64,000 nt of DNA from Dimorphilus gyrociliatus (lineage: Eukaryota; Annelida; Polychaeta; Dinophilidae): positions 2,475,891 to 2,539,890 of the forward strand of contig CAJFCJ010000002.1 in assembly GCA_904063045.1 (NCBI GenBank). Reading direction: 5' to 3'. The notes under the pieces were generated by a model, which saw only the letters and a list, made by a program, of their open reading frames with translations, was not told the DNA's origin and did not search any database. Made by a program: the position numbers and the translations under genes. Below, in pieces: positions 13,940 to 28,600 of the stretch; within the stretch, counting starts at the first letter, position 1; each line of letters begins with the position of its first letter.

Positions 13940-14741
13940 GAGAGCATGCTATGCTTACATTTAGCGTTTTTATTATTTTATTATATGTTTGTCCACGTCA
14001 CTCATTAGCAGTCTCATCATCAATTGATGAATTAATTTATTCATTAAGCCATTAAATCAAAAATGTATTTCTTTTATAAACATTTTTTGTTGTTTAGGTT
14101 TGAGAAATATGTACATTTATCATGATTTATCAACTAAACTCTTTTCATAGCATTAATAATCAATGAGTCTACTGGAAAAAACATGGAAAAACTCATCGAG
14201 ACAGAAGCTTGTTCTTCTTTTTTAGAGACACTTTAAGGTCACATACTGTCTATTCTAAGCGAAAAAATACTTCCAAAGGTTGCTGGTACTTTATACAGCT
14301 GATAAATTAGATATAAAAATTATTGGTTTTTGGCTTAAACATATAAAATAACTGTTCGACACTTAAATCTCTAACTATTTACTTAGGCTTCTATTTCCGT
14401 GACAATAATAATAGAAAAGATAAAATTGCCAAACTAAGAAATACTCAACTACGGCAGCGAACAGATCAATGATATATTTTTATGGCAAAAAAAAAAAGAG
14501 CTTTTGATCAGTTCCATTCTCTATATTGTTTCAGTAACAGACAATAAAAACAGTTATAAGCACCTCATGTAATATTTATTACTAATTATCTTAGTTTTTT
14601 ATTAGTCATAATTTATTATAATAAAAAAAGAGAGAGAAGAATAACGCCTTAGGTGATTTTTTTATGTTAACTATGAAAATCTATTTAGCACTGGATATTT
14701 TTTTTAGTCTCAATAAAGAACTAGGATTATTGCTATTACTC

Positions 14742-14793
14742 CTTTCTCCCTCTCTCTCTCTCTCACACACGCTCTTTCTCTTTCTCTTTGTGT

Positions 14794-14828
<35 letters not shown>
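14742..14828. repeat. CT-rich microsatellite block
   Basis: Several (CT)n runs with CACA and TTTCTC interruptions; translated, it yields Leu/Ser-rich spurious frames. Confidence 0.9.
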
Positions 14829-14829
<1 letters not shown>

Positions 14830-15187
14830 TAATCTGCATATATAAAGTATATACAGTATATATACATAGTTATTTATTTATTTATTTCTTCCGTCTCTGT
14901 CTCGTTGTTCAATTTCCTGTGTATTATATTTTATCTCTCATATATGTCATAACAAGAGAATCAAAACTTGTAAAAATCTTATCTTAAATATTTACAATAT
15001 CATAACTTCAATCATTATAGACAATTCCCAATAAATTGACAGCTCTGTATGAAAATATATAATGTCAAAGGGATAAAAATAAATTCTAGAATTGTTATTT
15101 CAATTGAAAATCATTAAGTGCCCTTGTTTGTAGACAATTTCCCTTATTCAATCAATTAATAATATTTAAAACAAGAATATAATATGC

Positions 15188-15230
15188 CAGATAATTAATA
15201 TATATGTATATATATATATGTATGTAAGTA

Positions 15231-15262
<32 letters not shown>
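15188..15262. repeat. TA/TATG microsatellite block
   Basis: Long (TA)n runs interrupted by TATGTATG and AAGTATC. Confidence 0.9.
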
Positions 15263-15269
<7 letters not shown>

Positions 15270-16650
15270 CAAGTACCATCTTATATAAAAATTCAAAAGA
15301 AAGATATGTATAATAAATTATATCATAAAGTCATAAAGTCATATATAGATAACAACTAACGCCTAAAACTATGAACATAGGTAGGGAGATATGACTATAA
15401 AGATAAATGTTGGCAATGACAGTAAACTAAGAGTTATTTCCGTAACAGGTATACGATTGCTTTCAGCGAGTGGAATATATCCGCTTTTATGAAGTAGATA
15501 TACTGCTAGATTTATAAATATATTCAACAATATAGAATAGTATATCTTAAGGCGATAATTGTCTAGAAAGGCGTTCTTCAACAGCGTTATATTTATCTCT
15601 TTTCCATCATATTATTCTTTTTATGCAGCACAACAACTATAGATGAAGCGTTTACTGTTCATATAAATAATCTGTATATTATCGTATAGATATACACTAT
15701 ATATATATATATATAAATTTATATCATATAGAGATATATAGAAAGTACACTATATCTATAAATACATATTAGCTATATATTTATAAATATTACATACAAA
15801 TCTTCATGTTCGTAGGCGTATTTCGTTTCTTTTAAGTGTACCACAACCTTAATTATTTATTGAAAAATTCCAGTTGTGCACTTGATTATATTAACCGTAT
15901 ATCTATTTATAAGCATGTTTATATTTGTTCCTTTTTTAAAGATTTGTTGATCACTAAGCTTGGAATTTTTCCTTTTTTTCTTACACATTTAGACGTCCTT
16001 CCTAAAACCTCTCACTAGTTGAGGCTATAGTTGCATCAAAAGGCGAAAGATGGCGCGTAAGAAAGCCCTTTCCATCTCCTATCCCTTTTACCTCTTAAGA
16101 ACTTCTAAAAGCTAAGCTTATACGCTTATATCCCTGAAAAGAAAATTTCATTATAACAACTTGGAGAAGCTTTAGAAGACGCTATAAATTTATTAAGGAA
16201 CCTAAAAGTTATAAACAATTGATTTATAACTAATTTACTTCTTTTATAAATTGGCGTAAGCATTCTTGCAACAAATAGAAAAATAATTATTAGTTTAAAA
16301 TATATAGAAATTATTAGATTGTTTTCCATTAAAGAAACTTATTATCACTTAGATTTCCTCTCAACTCAGTTATTAATTTTTCAATAAAGAACTGAAACTT
16401 GCCTTCTTACCTTTAATTAAATAATATTTGAATAGAATATAATAAACTCATATGATTCACAAAGGAAATCTTTATCAGATTCTTTTTGTAATGAATTGGT
16501 AGAGGTTTTCTTCATTATTACATTCTGTCTCAGAAATAGATTAGTCTACTGTAAAGGAAAGAAGAATAATGCACATATGATATAAAAATCAACCCTCTAT
16601 TTAAATATTTTTGTGAAAGGATAGAGTCTATCAAACTTATTTTCGTTTTC

Positions 16651-16653
<3 letters not shown>

Positions 16654-16695
<42 letters not shown>

Positions 16696-16745
16696 AACTA
16701 TTTCTATCTATGTATCTATCCATATATCTATCTATTTATCAATTT
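16654..16745. repeat. CT microsatellite followed by TCTA-like repeats
   Basis: (CT)n to about 16693, then imperfect CTAT/TTAT tetranucleotides. Confidence 0.9.
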
Positions 16746-17600
16746 ATCTATTTATTTGTCTCTCCCTCTTTCTCAGTCTTTTTTTTATCCTTTTTTATCC
16801 TTTTTTTTATCTAGTCAGTCTCTGACCGAGTTACAGTTTTATTCATGATCCTTACTTAAGGGGGGACAATAGGCCCGTTAAATATTTTATAAGTAGTTTT
16901 GTAGGAAAGTAAAGGCTCCTAACAACTGATAAGAAGCTTGATAAATTAGAAAGCATTGGAACCCTAATTGTTGACTGAATTAATGGGTCGTGTAATTTGT
17001 GAATGGGTTCACTATAGATGGCAGCATATTTAACCTTCAGTTACTTTACTTTATTCCCTTAGAATAATGAAATCTTTTCTTTCTTTTTTTTTAACCGGAT
17101 CGACCACCCATTTCGAAATAATCACACACTCGACCAACAATAGAACACTCCTAATCATTGAAAAACTGCACAATATAATATTATCGTAAGAAATGTGCTT
17201 CCCTTGTAGAATCGAAACGATTTGTCAATAATATATTATTATAAAAGTAAATACTATTTAACGACCACGATGATACGTGGGAATATTACACGTCAGAAAT
17301 ATTGCTCATAAAAGCTGCTTAATCCATAGATAGCATAGCAAACAACCAGCATTTATCAATATTCTAAATCTAAACACTTATTTAAGGTTCGCAGCCTTTC
17401 TTCTATACAATCGAATCAGTAAAGTGTAGAAATAAGCTACTCAGTTAATGTAGCAAGTCAAACAAACTTTTTCAAAGCCGACAAAACACCCTTTTCAACC
17501 GAAAAATCCTCTTCGGGCGCCCCCTGGTGCGTATAAGTGTACTTCACTCGACCGACGGACACTAATCAATGCTTCAATGCTTTCATATAAATTCCACCGT

Positions 17601-20600
17601 TCAATTCATTATTTTTCTCAATACTTTTTGAATAAATGTTTTTATAGGTGTTTTATTCTTTTTCAATCAGCTCGTAGGTGTAGATCTCTTAAACCAAAGA
17701 TTTCATATAGTGGAATATTCGATACTTGAAGTGCTTATCAAAGGTTTCGGATAAAAAAACCAATTAAAATCAACCAATCGGATAATTCTATAAGCATCTC
17801 AAAATAGTTCGGACGGCTCTATATTGAGCGTTGCATTTCTTAAATACAATAATTATGATATTGTACGTTCATGATTAGCTTTCCTTTTCTTATAATTCAT
17901 TTTAAAACTAGTTATAGAAAAAGTCGAATGGGTCACTTACCACGCATAATAAGATTCAAATATAAGCAAATAACTAACACGCAGCATGGTGCCCTATTCC
18001 GCAATCTTTTTATGCCTTATTTGTCAAACGAATCCAGCAAAACGGAAGAATCTCATCAATTAATCGATTAATTAGACTTATAAGCGTTGTAAAGCAAGAC
18101 CGACTGTTGACAGAGAAATATTTGCAAACCAAAAGGTAAATAAATTAAATGATAATTTTTTTACAATTAATTACAAACTCTTTATCGTAATCTATGAAAA
18201 ACTTAAAAAAAGTGATTCCTATTTATATATTGAATCACTAAATAGAGTTATTTATTTTATTTATCTTCTCTATATATTTATTTTCGTCGATGATATGTTT
18301 AAAAAATATAACGGCAATTTATTATAGTTACATAAAGTTGAAAAGTGAAAAAGAAATTTGTATTTATCTCTCTCTCCCTCTCTCGCTTGTTCTTAATCTC
18401 TTTTCTTCACTCCTTCTCATTTTCAACACTCTTTCTCTTGTAGATAAAAAAATGACGATCAACCTTTAGAAAAAAATTCTGAAATTCTGAATAAAAGAGG
18501 AAATATGCATTAAGCCTATAGATGATCTAAATTTTTCATACTGATTATGATGAGGCATTGTTTGGTGTGTATTTAATGAGATAATAAAAAATTCGAGTGT
18601 TAAAAATGTTAATATCTAATAAAGATAAAGAAAAGTTAAAAGCTATGAAGAAATAAAATATTCATCCAAATATTCTATATTCTATCGTTTAGTGTTGCCA
18701 AACATTCACCTTTATTTATATATATTCTGCAATAAAAACAACGGAAAGAGAGTAAAGATGAGAGTGATTTAGCAGTCAATTAACTTGCTTATAAACTATT
18801 CCCAACAGTATTTTTCATTTTGTAAAAAGTTGTCTCAACGCCACCTTCAAACCATAAACAATACGATCGAAAGGTATAAATTATGCAAATTTACTACCCG
18901 CTTCAAATAAGTAGGCCGTTAGAGAAAACAAAAGCAGCAACAACAGTTTGTACAATGGAGGATCGATGCGGAAAATATTATGGAAAGCGTAGTGTAATAA
19001 TCTGAGCAAACATTTCGATTTCGATTGTTGCAAGTACAATAAGCGCAACGCTTTGAAAAAGGCTCACTATCCACTGCAGCTCCAGTTCAATTACGGTTTA
19101 ACGACGCTATGAAAGAATTATTGACACGGAACCACCCTATTCCATGTAGGATTAACTGTCATGTCTATTCAAAACGCTCATGGATTTTCTATATATAAGC
19201 GTCTCTATGTTATGCGTCGAGTTTGTAGCCATTCGCAAACTGCGAAAATTGCTTTTTATTGCTTTGATCCGACTTCAGCCCCTTTGGGATGAATGAATTG
19301 GGTAAATAGCCTTTGGGAATGGCACGATGAGACGGTTTATCGCACGTGGTAATACTCACGCCAAAGAAACGTTTTTTTGGGCGGCAGACAAAAAAATCGA
19401 AGCCGTGCAGAGACCGCTTTGATTTTCGAGGGTTCTAATATGAGTAATTTGTACAGGCGTCACTTTTACCGTAGCTGTAGAAGATTAGAAACTCGTGACG
19501 TCATTCAGACCACTTATCGGACACCTGTGGACACAGAACGAATAATTTTTCTTGTTCAAAAGCGGATTAGATTATAATATATACTTTCTTTCTATATTGA
19601 AAATATTTTGTTTACCGCTCCGATTAGGTATTGTATCAAATTTAGGTCAAGTTTCAAAGTGTTTTTAGCTTCGCCCTCAGAAACTTGGGTCGCAAATTAT
19701 GATGTAATTATGAAAGCTAACTGACCATTTCAATTGTTTCCAGCGTCAAATCAACAGTGCTTTATATCTTTTGAAGACCCGACACACAAGCGGGTTTATT
19801 GTGTTATGAAGGCGGGGGGTCTTTGTATCCAAGTTCTTACACCATTGACTACCCTTTGTGTCCGCTGCGTGACTGCAAGAACAAACGATCGAAAGTGTCT
19901 TCTAATAAGTGTATCAATTGTCAACCGTGTCATCGATATTTTCCAACAAATTTTCTCCCCTTTAACTAAATACGTGCCGTGCGTTTATGGCCCCTTTTAC
20001 ACGGTTGTTGCATACTTGTGACCTAGATTTTTTTATTTCCACACATTTTTTTTCCTTTTTATTTTTTTATTAAGTGCGGCAGTCGAAGTTTTTCATAACA
20101 TTTGTTTGACGCGAATGCTTGTTTAGATTTCCCGCCCAAACAGCTGTCGACTGGTTCCCTGTTAACTTTTCGCATCTTTTTCAAGAGATTTACGACTATT
20201 TATCTTGCACGGGCGTTGAGATGATGATATTAGCGTATGACCTAAATTTTACAACCATTCTTCTATAACCCGCACAAAGAAAACATACAATAAAAAGGAA
20301 AGAATTACAATCGTAATTTAGCTAATTTGCGGTTGAATAAACTCTAAACTTTTGTTTATTTGAGGATAATGCCTTTTGATAAAAGCTGTCTTTTGCTGCT
20401 GTAAAATACTCTAATGATAGGATATCATTTGGGAAATCTTCCACTCATAGAGTAGTTCATCCTTGTTAAGTTTTTGTATAAAAACTGTGTCAGCCAATCA
20501 GAGAAAAGAAAATGCATATTAAATACAACAGTATGGTCGTTGAAGTTTCACCGTTACAATTTATGACGTCATTGACGTTTTCTTTGGACACACTAACTAG

Positions 20601-21463
20601 CGGAAACCTTCAAAAATAATTATAAACAGTCATAAACAACAGTAGGCTTTAGAAGGCAAGCTTAAAGCTTAAAAGAAGAGATATTCGTCGATCCGTATAG
20701 TAGCGAGCGGGTGCTGCGTAATTACCCCTATCGACCACATAAAAGAATGTTATCTTATCGCCACCGGCCTTATCTGCCTATGCGAACGAGGAGCGAATAT
20801 TCGGGCAGCTGTTAGACATCATTCGTCTAACGTTTGTTAAACTTCACAGCTAACTTATCATTGTCATTATCTTATTAACGCCTTGTATAATTAATTCAGT
20901 ACGACATCAATGACATTTCTTGCTCTGCGAGGAATGTAAATTATTCGCATTCGTTGTCAAGGATTTCAGGACATCTCGTCCGCGGAATGTCAATTAGTTT
21001 GCATTTAGAGCGTCTCTTTGTTTGTCTTAATTGCCGGCGTGAGGCGTTTCGTGCATGTGGTTGGCAGAATATTCTAGACGAATATTTATACAGTAGGAAT
21101 TCTATTTGTTTTTACTTCTCAATCAAAACTTCTTTACATCTGTTGCTAGGCCATCTCACGCCAAGCAAAACATATAAGCAAACTATCAAATTGTATGTTT
21201 GCACCAGACGCCATTTTTATAAACAAGGTTTAAAAATATACTTTGAGCACTTTCACGTTAATTTCGCTCATTTTATGTAAAAAACAATGTAATTTTAAGC
21301 TCGACAACGATTATAAAACTATTTACTCTTATTACTGACAGTGTAAGCACAGACGCTGAAAATACGACTCCATAATTTTAGTGCATCTTCACAGAACTTT
21401 ACTGACATGCTTCTCAGTATGAAACACTGATATAAGAGTATCTCTCGTTTCAAAGCTGAAGCT
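17601..21463. other. Putative regulatory DNA upstream of FoxD
   Basis: No gene supported, but base composition becomes visibly more balanced and simple repeats nearly vanish, as expected for enhancer-rich DNA around a developmental gene. Candidate sites: CRE palindromes at 19496-19503 and 20564-20571, a double GATA-type TTATCTTATC at 20750-20759 followed by another CTTATC, and a CCAATCAG box at 20494-20501. Open frames of 66 to 108 codons here lack domains or splice context and look like chance. The regulatory role is inferred. Confidence 0.45.
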
Positions 21464-21515
21464 GGTTTAGGCTCCGCCCACTTTTAAGCTCCACATTTCT
21501 TCCAACCAATCAGCG
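21464..21515 (+). promoter_or_regulatory. FoxD proximal promoter: GC-box element plus CCAAT box
   Basis: A 20-bp element GGTTTAGGCTCCGCCCACTT at 21464-21483 contains a GC box; 22 bp further is CCAATCAGCG (21506-21515), an NF-Y-type CCAAT box. A TATA-like CTTTATAT follows at 21571-21578 and the ATG is at 21635, so the spacing suits a core promoter. The same two blocks occur in inverse orientation in front of Lbx. Confidence 0.65.
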
Positions 21516-21634
21516 ACTAGCTTTGATAATAAGCATTCGGTGGCTGAAAACTACATCTGAACACGTCTCACTTTATATCGAGAGGCGGCGACTGCTTCAA
21601 ATTTTTTTTGGATTTTCTCTTATTCCTGTCCGAA

Positions 21635-22666
21635 ATGTTGGACATGAATTGCTATACAAATCAAGAAGCGTCTCCCATAGATATGTCTCGCCAAACTGCC
21701 AATGAATTACTAAACTACCAGCAGGTTTTGAATGCGCATAAAAAAGAATTTAAAGAACTCAAGGAGACATATAATTCGTATTTTTCCTCACAAAACGAAG
21801 AAGAAGGTCATCTTAATATCGAAGACGAAGATGATGATGAATTGATCAGCCCCGGTTCCCCTGAAAACTCAGACTCTTCAGAGAAAGGAGATTCGGACAA
21901 GAAGGACGATGATAAGGATGATAAGGAGGTTAAAGGCAAGAAGAACAGTTTAGTCAAACCACCGTATTCTTATATAGCTCTCATAACAATGGCGATTCTC
22001 CAATCTCCTCATAAAAAACTCACGTTATCCGGCATTTGTGACTTTATCATGAGCCGATTTCCTTACTACAGAGATAAATTTCCTGCATGGCAGAATTCAA
22101 TCAGGCACAACCTTAGTTTGAACGATTGCTTCGTTAAAATTCCAAGAGAGCCCGGAAATCCGGGAAAGGGAAATTACTGGACATTGGATCCAGCCTCTGA
22201 AGATATGTTCGACAACGGATCGTTTCTACGCCGAAGGAAACGATATAAGCGTCTCAATGCCGAGTCCATGCACCCAAATAATCATTTTGCCCATCCTCCT
22301 TATCCTCAACACCACGGGCCTCTTCCACTACCATTTCAAGCTCACGGAGGAATAGTTCCTGATCCTCGGGCGGCTTTCTTTTCCCAAATCAACATAGGAC
22401 AATTGGTACAGCAAAGGGCGGTTGCTCTTGCACTAGCACAACAACAGCAACAATTAAGAACATCTGCAACTCAGCAAAAACAGAGTTTTAGCATCGATTC
22501 GATAATCGGTTCAAAAGAGGAGGATAAGAAGAGTCCTTCTCCATCTCCGCCTCCTCAACAGCCAATTTTAAAGCCTCCAATTCCAGTCATTCCGCACCGA
22601 CCTCCGTTCATGGCGAATCAGATGTATTTACAATACGCAGCCGCCTTTGCCACCTTGCCGAGGTGA
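21635..22666 (+). CDS. foxd: FoxD forkhead transcription factor (343 aa)
   Basis: Nuclear DNA-binding protein of the FoxD family. The forkhead domain spans about residues 106-206, starting [11 protein letters not shown] and including [19 protein letters not shown] in recognition helix H3 and its flank, and ending in basic RRRKRYKR. Its wording is that of FoxD ([30 protein letters not shown]). Residues 285-292, FSIDSIIG, form an eh1-like Groucho-binding motif, typical of FoxD repressors. An acidic stretch lies between the N-terminus and the domain, and a short poly-Gln near 275 precedes eh1. The ATG at 21635 is chosen because the frame upstream has only a TTG; a second ATG three codons later is an alternative. 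Apparently single-exon, but the stop TGA overlaps a perfect splice donor (AG|GTGAGT), so a further 3' exon cannot be excluded. Confidence 0.93.
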   Translation: MLDMNCYTNQEASPIDMSRQTANELLNYQQVLNAHKKEFKELKETYNSYFSSQNEEEGHLNIEDEDDDELISPGSPENSDSSEKGDSDKKDDDKDDKEVKGKKNSLVKPPYSYIALITMAILQSPHKKLTLSGICDFIMSRFPYYRDKFPAWQNSIRHNLSLNDCFVKIPREPGNPGKGNYWTLDPASEDMFDNGSFLRRRKRYKRLNAESMHPNNHFAHPPYPQHHGPLPLPFQAHGGIVPDPRAAFFSQINIGQLVQQRAVALALAQQQQQLRTSATQQKQSFSIDSIIGSKEEDKKSPSPSPPPQQPILKPPIPVIPHRPPFMANQMYLQYAAAFATLPR

Positions 22667-25600
22667 GTGAGTTGATATATCCGAAAAAAAACTATATACA
22701 CTAACTTATAAATATACAGTATATACATAAAAATTATATAAATACTTCATATACATATTACTATATATATATAAATATATATATATTTATAAAAATAAAT
22801 GTATAAAGGCGTGTCATATAAAATTTAATTCGCAGATGAGATCTGAGTAATTTTCCGTTGTCTTAGTGCGTTGTGTCTGTAATATATTGTTTATATCTTT
22901 GTCAGGCGATGACTATGGAAATATAATTTTTTTTTCTCAATTATATCCTCAATCATTCCGTCGTGTGCTTAATTAATACAGTTTTACCATTTACGTAACG
23001 CCCCTAAGATTTCTCTTTTTTTTTTTCTTCTGCTTCTATTTATAATCTTAACCTCTTATAAGAATGGAAAAAAGTGGGACACAAGGATATTATTTTTTTA
23101 TTATTAAATGTTTGCTCTGTGTAGACCGACAGTGATAAATGGCCTGCGGATTGAAATAAGAATCCTTATAATCTCTATTGTTTCCTAATTCTCTAAACGT
23201 TGACACTAATTATTCACAAAAAGTTTTCCAACTTCTAATAGTTTACGGAGATTGCGGATAATCTGGGTTGGCAACTAACGAAAATGGCCGACTAAACAAA
23301 AGGGCTGCCAAATTTTCGCCGTGAGGCAACGAAGCTGAAGCCTTTAAGTGTAAATGGAAGATTATCCACTCCTATATAGATTGACCGCCCGCGCTTTCTT
23401 GTATCACTAGAACAACAAGTTGTATGACGTCAATACAGACAATTATCAAAGGTAGAGCATCAAATTAATTTCCTAAAATTATTATCTACTGTCTTTTATA
23501 TTTACGCAAAAGTTATAGTATTCCATATTTATATAGGTCAAATATATAATAAATAAGCTATCGATGATAAATACCGTATCTAATAAAATGTTTTATTATA
23601 TACAATCGAAATATTTATTAACTATATGCTTATATCTACATCGGCTCTCTTTTTTATTATGTTTGCTTATCATTTTTGTTTAGCGCTAACGGCGATAAGA
23701 TAAGCGTTTTACGAGCTGATTACATGTTACGCGAAAATATTCTTAATTAAGGCTGTACAGAAAAAATACGAGCCTGGATGTTGGTTTTCATTATTCGTCC
23801 TATATCGATCCATAAATATAATAAATTATGCAAAAAGCTCCATAGATATAGAACAATACGGGCTTTTATAGGAGCCGACGGTAATGGAATAGTACGTGTA
23901 ATATCGCTCACGTATCTATCAATGTTTATAAACAAGTGGCGCGTTTTGGAAGTGGGTCAAGTAGAGATTAGAGCGGAAGCATCTAGCGGTCGCATTCTAT
24001 ATACGTCTATGAAAAGAACATATACGATGAATATGCATGTGTAATATGCAAAAAAAATGGGCGCGAAAAATCGATGTTATCATGTGGGAAATGCTAGAAA
24101 GTATAGAAGTTTAATCGGGCGAAACCATCAACCTCTTAAATGTTAGCCATTGTTTGCAAACTATATAAAAGAGATGATAAAAACAGCGGGCGGTATCACT
24201 TTCCCTTATTCGGGAGCGTTCGGTAGCGATTTCAATGCCCCTCGCGTGCCGATCTGGTTAATTAGCGGATACATGGACGGGCCGTCGCACATGTCCATCA
24301 ATTTTCAGCTTTCTCAAACGAAGAAAAAGGGTGTACTGCTCTCTATTCTATAAACACCTCGAATTATTTTCAGAGAAATTCCTCTTATCCTTATATATTT
24401 ACACTAATTACTCTAGGAATCCTTATAACATTCGAGCGTGTCAAAGTGGCATCTGCCAAAAGAATCATGTTGGGATTCCTACACGAGTTTGTCACACTTT
24501 TTTTACTCAGTGAATTGGTTATTGAATAAACCGATCCCCTGTGCCTTTTAAGGGTTATAAACGCCTGTATGAAGTACAAGTTTCTAATTAACTTACTGTA
24601 GTTGGGTCTAGACTGTTTTTTCTTTTTTTCTTTCCACGTTCTTTTTAGGCCTCGGCTTATTACACTAAACGCCCCCTCACAATCGGTAATAAAGACTTCC
24701 CCCTTATATACATTTATAATACATTCAATTTTCGTAGAATCATTATTAACCGACATTGTCAATTTGTTAATTAGTCAAGCTTTTTATTTCTTTTAAAAAC
24801 TCTTTTTCCACCTTTGCAAGGGTTCCTATAAATAACGAATTATTTACTCTATTAGTTAAAAGAAGAAGAAGATTGTTAGGGGATTATCCAGCTTGTAGGG
24901 AAAAAAATTGTAACATTAATATTAGGCTTTAAGATGTTCGATTGACAGAAGTGCAAAAAATCCTTTGAAAAAAAGAGGGTCACGTGGCCTCGAAGCTGTC
25001 ATAGTTGGGAAACCAGCAAAAGGCGAGCTCATCCGTATCCTAATCAGCAATCAGTAAAAGTTGTAATTACCTGCAAACGTAATATTTTCGTAGTGAAGTC
25101 CTAAAAGGTAGCAGTTCGTTTATTTACAAGGTTTGATCACAATACATTTGTTTATTTGGCAAACTGCTGTTTACTTTGCAAAGGTCAGACGGCGAAAACA
25201 TTCATTTTTCACGTAGCGGGTTGTCTTTCGAATCGAAAATAATTAGGCGTTGCAAACAACATCAGAGCCTATTAATCGAACGAGGACAAACTGACACGGC
25301 GATAAGGAGGTGTTGAGTTTTACTAAATTGACAAACCAGAAGGTCGCTTTTGCTTGACCTTTCTAAAGTTCCGTATAGGGTTAAACCGTTAGAGGCTTTG
25401 CACCATTTAAATATTTGCTCGAAAGGATGGAAAAAGGGGGCAAGGGAGTAGGTCCGTCTAAGAAAATAATTCAAACGTGGTAAACATTAAGGTAGACACC
25501 TCGGGTGGGCGACAACTTCAAAGAGTACATTTTCAAGATATGGGAGGGAAGAAGCAACCAACATGTTTGTTTAAGTCGGGCAAATTTGCTGATTTTGAGA

Positions 25601-28600
25601 AATTGCAAACAGCTGCCTTTGACAAACGTCCAACTGATGCGTACTATACATGCGTATACTATATTGTATCATTCTTATCAAGGCCGCCTGTTTGCGGCGG
25701 CAATCGACCGTCTCGTTCGGAACAAAGTAAAATTAATCTAACACTTTGTTGTTACAAGCTACTATCTTATCTATACACGAATGAGATAAGCGGAGAATAA
25801 GCAATAAAGTCAGATATAAACTAAACATTATCAACAAAACACTCGACGCCAGTCACAAGTGCAAATAATCAACTACACTTCAAAGGGAAAAAAACGTAAT
25901 AAGCGAATGATTTACAATCGGCAGTTAACAAAGACTAATAATTATAAAAGTACATATTTTCCTGTAAAACATTTGCGTCTGTTTGTCAGGAGTCCCTTTT
26001 TATTTGAACTTGTTCAAAAGATAAGAGATTCGGTTCAATAGCATTTTACAGCATTAGATATATATCCTTATAACTGTAATTTAAAAAAAATATGTCTATT
26101 GGCATGCTATAGTCATCATGATATCACTTGAAAATCTATTTGTTATATATATATATATATATGAATATATTCTAAATATATATATATTTATAGCCTAGAA
26201 TTTATATAAAAAGATATATATATATATACAGTATATATATAAATACATTTATATTGATATAGCTTCATCTGTCTATTTATATATATATATATATTTTATA
26301 AATTTGCACAAATATATGCACCTTTTTGCCATACAGATATGGTATAAATACATATATATATATATAAAAGTATAGATATACATATATCAAACAGTTTGCT
26401 CTTGTTTGTCAAAAAAATATGGCTGGCGTTCGTTTAATTCCGACCTTCGTCTAATAGAATTTGTCGGTACTGAATTGAGTCGGGCGAGTGGAAAATATGC
26501 GTTCGTCAAAGGATCAAAGCGATTCGATTTAATAGCGTCTTTTTCAGTCAACTAGATGCCAACTGCAGTTGCAGGAAAAATAGTTGCCAGAAGTAATTTG
26601 GAGGCAGATTTCCTACGAGTTCACCGATTCCGGCTTTTCAACAACTTCACTTTAGTTTATTACCTTGGCGTTTTTCTTTTACTTCATCTACTTGTATATT
26701 TTCCCCAATTTATTGTTAGTTGAACCCTGTAAATGCCTTAACAACGACTCTATAGCTTTTAATATATATATATACATATATATGTATATATTATTTATAA
26801 TAAAATAACTTAAATATACCATATCGAGGAAATTGCATAATTGTTATAAATACATACTTGGCAAATTTCAATATTTTCTATAACAGTGCGCATGCGCCGA
26901 CGACTGGGACACGCAGTGTATGAAACGAAAGTATACTGTATAAAGAAAATAATATACTCTTCACGTATCAGATTATAAGGCACTTTTTCAGCAGTCGTAA
27001 AAATAATATATAATCATGAAATAGATGGGATCAAAGGGAGATTTTTCAATTCGGTAGATGAGAGATTACGGCAGCATCTCATACAAATGTGTTTGTTTCT
27101 GTATCGCTCGTAGCAAGGGCGTCAAAATTCGACCATAAGCTCCTTACTAGAGACGCCTGTGGGTGATTTCCTCGTTTTTCCGATTGATATAGCATATAAA
27201 GTGGAGAAAGTACACAGAAAGCTCTGCTTCCTCAACACATTTTCGAAAAGCGTTCACCACTCAGCCACCGACCGATAAGCCGTCTGCTTGATAACAATTG
27301 TCGTAAATGAATAAATCAAACGGTTTTGATTATAAAATTTAGTTTTATCAAGTTTTGTTATGATTCCTTTATCGCTATCGCATCGGCGCCAACTGCATTC
27401 TTTTTTTCATCTGACATAATAATCTAACTATTCAGACTTATCGAACATCTTGTTCTAGATTTGCCAATATTTCGAATACTTTTTTGGGCCAATCGTTAAT
27501 CGTTCGTTAGATGGCGCACACCTAATAAACATGGAACGCTTAATAAAAAAATATACGTATAATTTATTGATAAATTCCTGCGGGCTGCATCAACAGATAA
27601 TGACATTCCATTGAGCGAGTCATCTAAATCTGGCCCGCTGGCGACAAACCATTGCAAGTTTTCGCATGCTCTTTTCTTCTTTCTTTTCTCTCTATTCTGT
27701 TGTTTGTAACAAACAGCTTTTAAAAACAATGTGTACATAAAGTGTATATAAAGGTGGGGCACATGTTGTATACATATTCATACATATTCATAACAAAGTA
27801 TCTCTGAATAGAGTAAGTATACATATCAATATATGCATGTATAGTCTTTTCTTCTTTTCCGTTCTGTAGAATAATCTGCATTTGTATATTATAAATGAAA
27901 TAACAAGATGAAATAAAAAGCGACGCTCATTTTGGCTTTGTTGCTCTTTTTTTTCTTGTACTTGCCTGCTAATCTCCTACCTAATCCGTCAATGGAATAA
28001 TACGGATCTGTTTACAAAACGTTCCATTAGTATAATTCTTTTATTGCGCAAACACGCGTTAACAGGGTAGGTGCGTTTATATACTTTTTTTATTATACGA
28101 TTATGAAGTAAAGAGAAATCTAGTACGTGACATACATCAATAATTTATAAGGTACTAGTAAAAGTTTTCACTTTTAATAAGATATTTTATATAGGTCAAG
28201 ACGATGATGTTCTATTATTCGATATAAATCATTTCACTGTTTTATAAAGCAAATTTCGATAAAAACGAAAAGCAAGTTTTTTCCAATTTAAATGAGCTTT
28301 TCGCAGGATATTGCTTAAAGAATAGCGTTCTCTCATAGAAGCTTAGCAAAGCGTAAATATATACATTATATACTTGTATATCATTCGTAGAAAAAACTCT
28401 CGTCCGTCTTAAATAACCTCTTTTGATCATAAATAATAAATAGTTGAAAGAGACCGCCTTACTTATTTGTCTATTAATCCTGAGTTTCTTATAGAAAACA
28501 ATAAAGGCTTATTCGCTTATTATTAACACATTACTACGACTGAGAAAGGGAGAGGAATTCTAAAGTCTCGTACAGGGATTAAAGTATCCGTGCTATTTGT

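Larger units (their letters stand above)
10649..17600. other. Gene-free AT-rich, microsatellite-rich spacer
   Basis: About 7 kb downstream of the receptor without a recognisable gene on either strand. It holds CAA, AG, CT and TA microsatellites, a TGGAAAATA-type short tandem array (about 13724-13756) and long A/T runs. Four copies of the AGATGGCRS-like motif lie here (11121-11129 and 13805-13813 on minus; 16048-16056 and 17016-17024 on plus). The 107-codon frame at 14664-14987 is a translation of CT repeats. Confidence 0.55.

Noticed and set aside
14664-14987. 107-codon Leu/Ser-rich frame
   Set aside because: Produced by CT microsatellites.
25477-25800. 107-codon frame, with a second overlapping frame at 25505-25741
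   Set aside because: Two overlapping frames of equal quality, both lacking domains and an ATG-supported start, indicate chance openness in balanced DNA.
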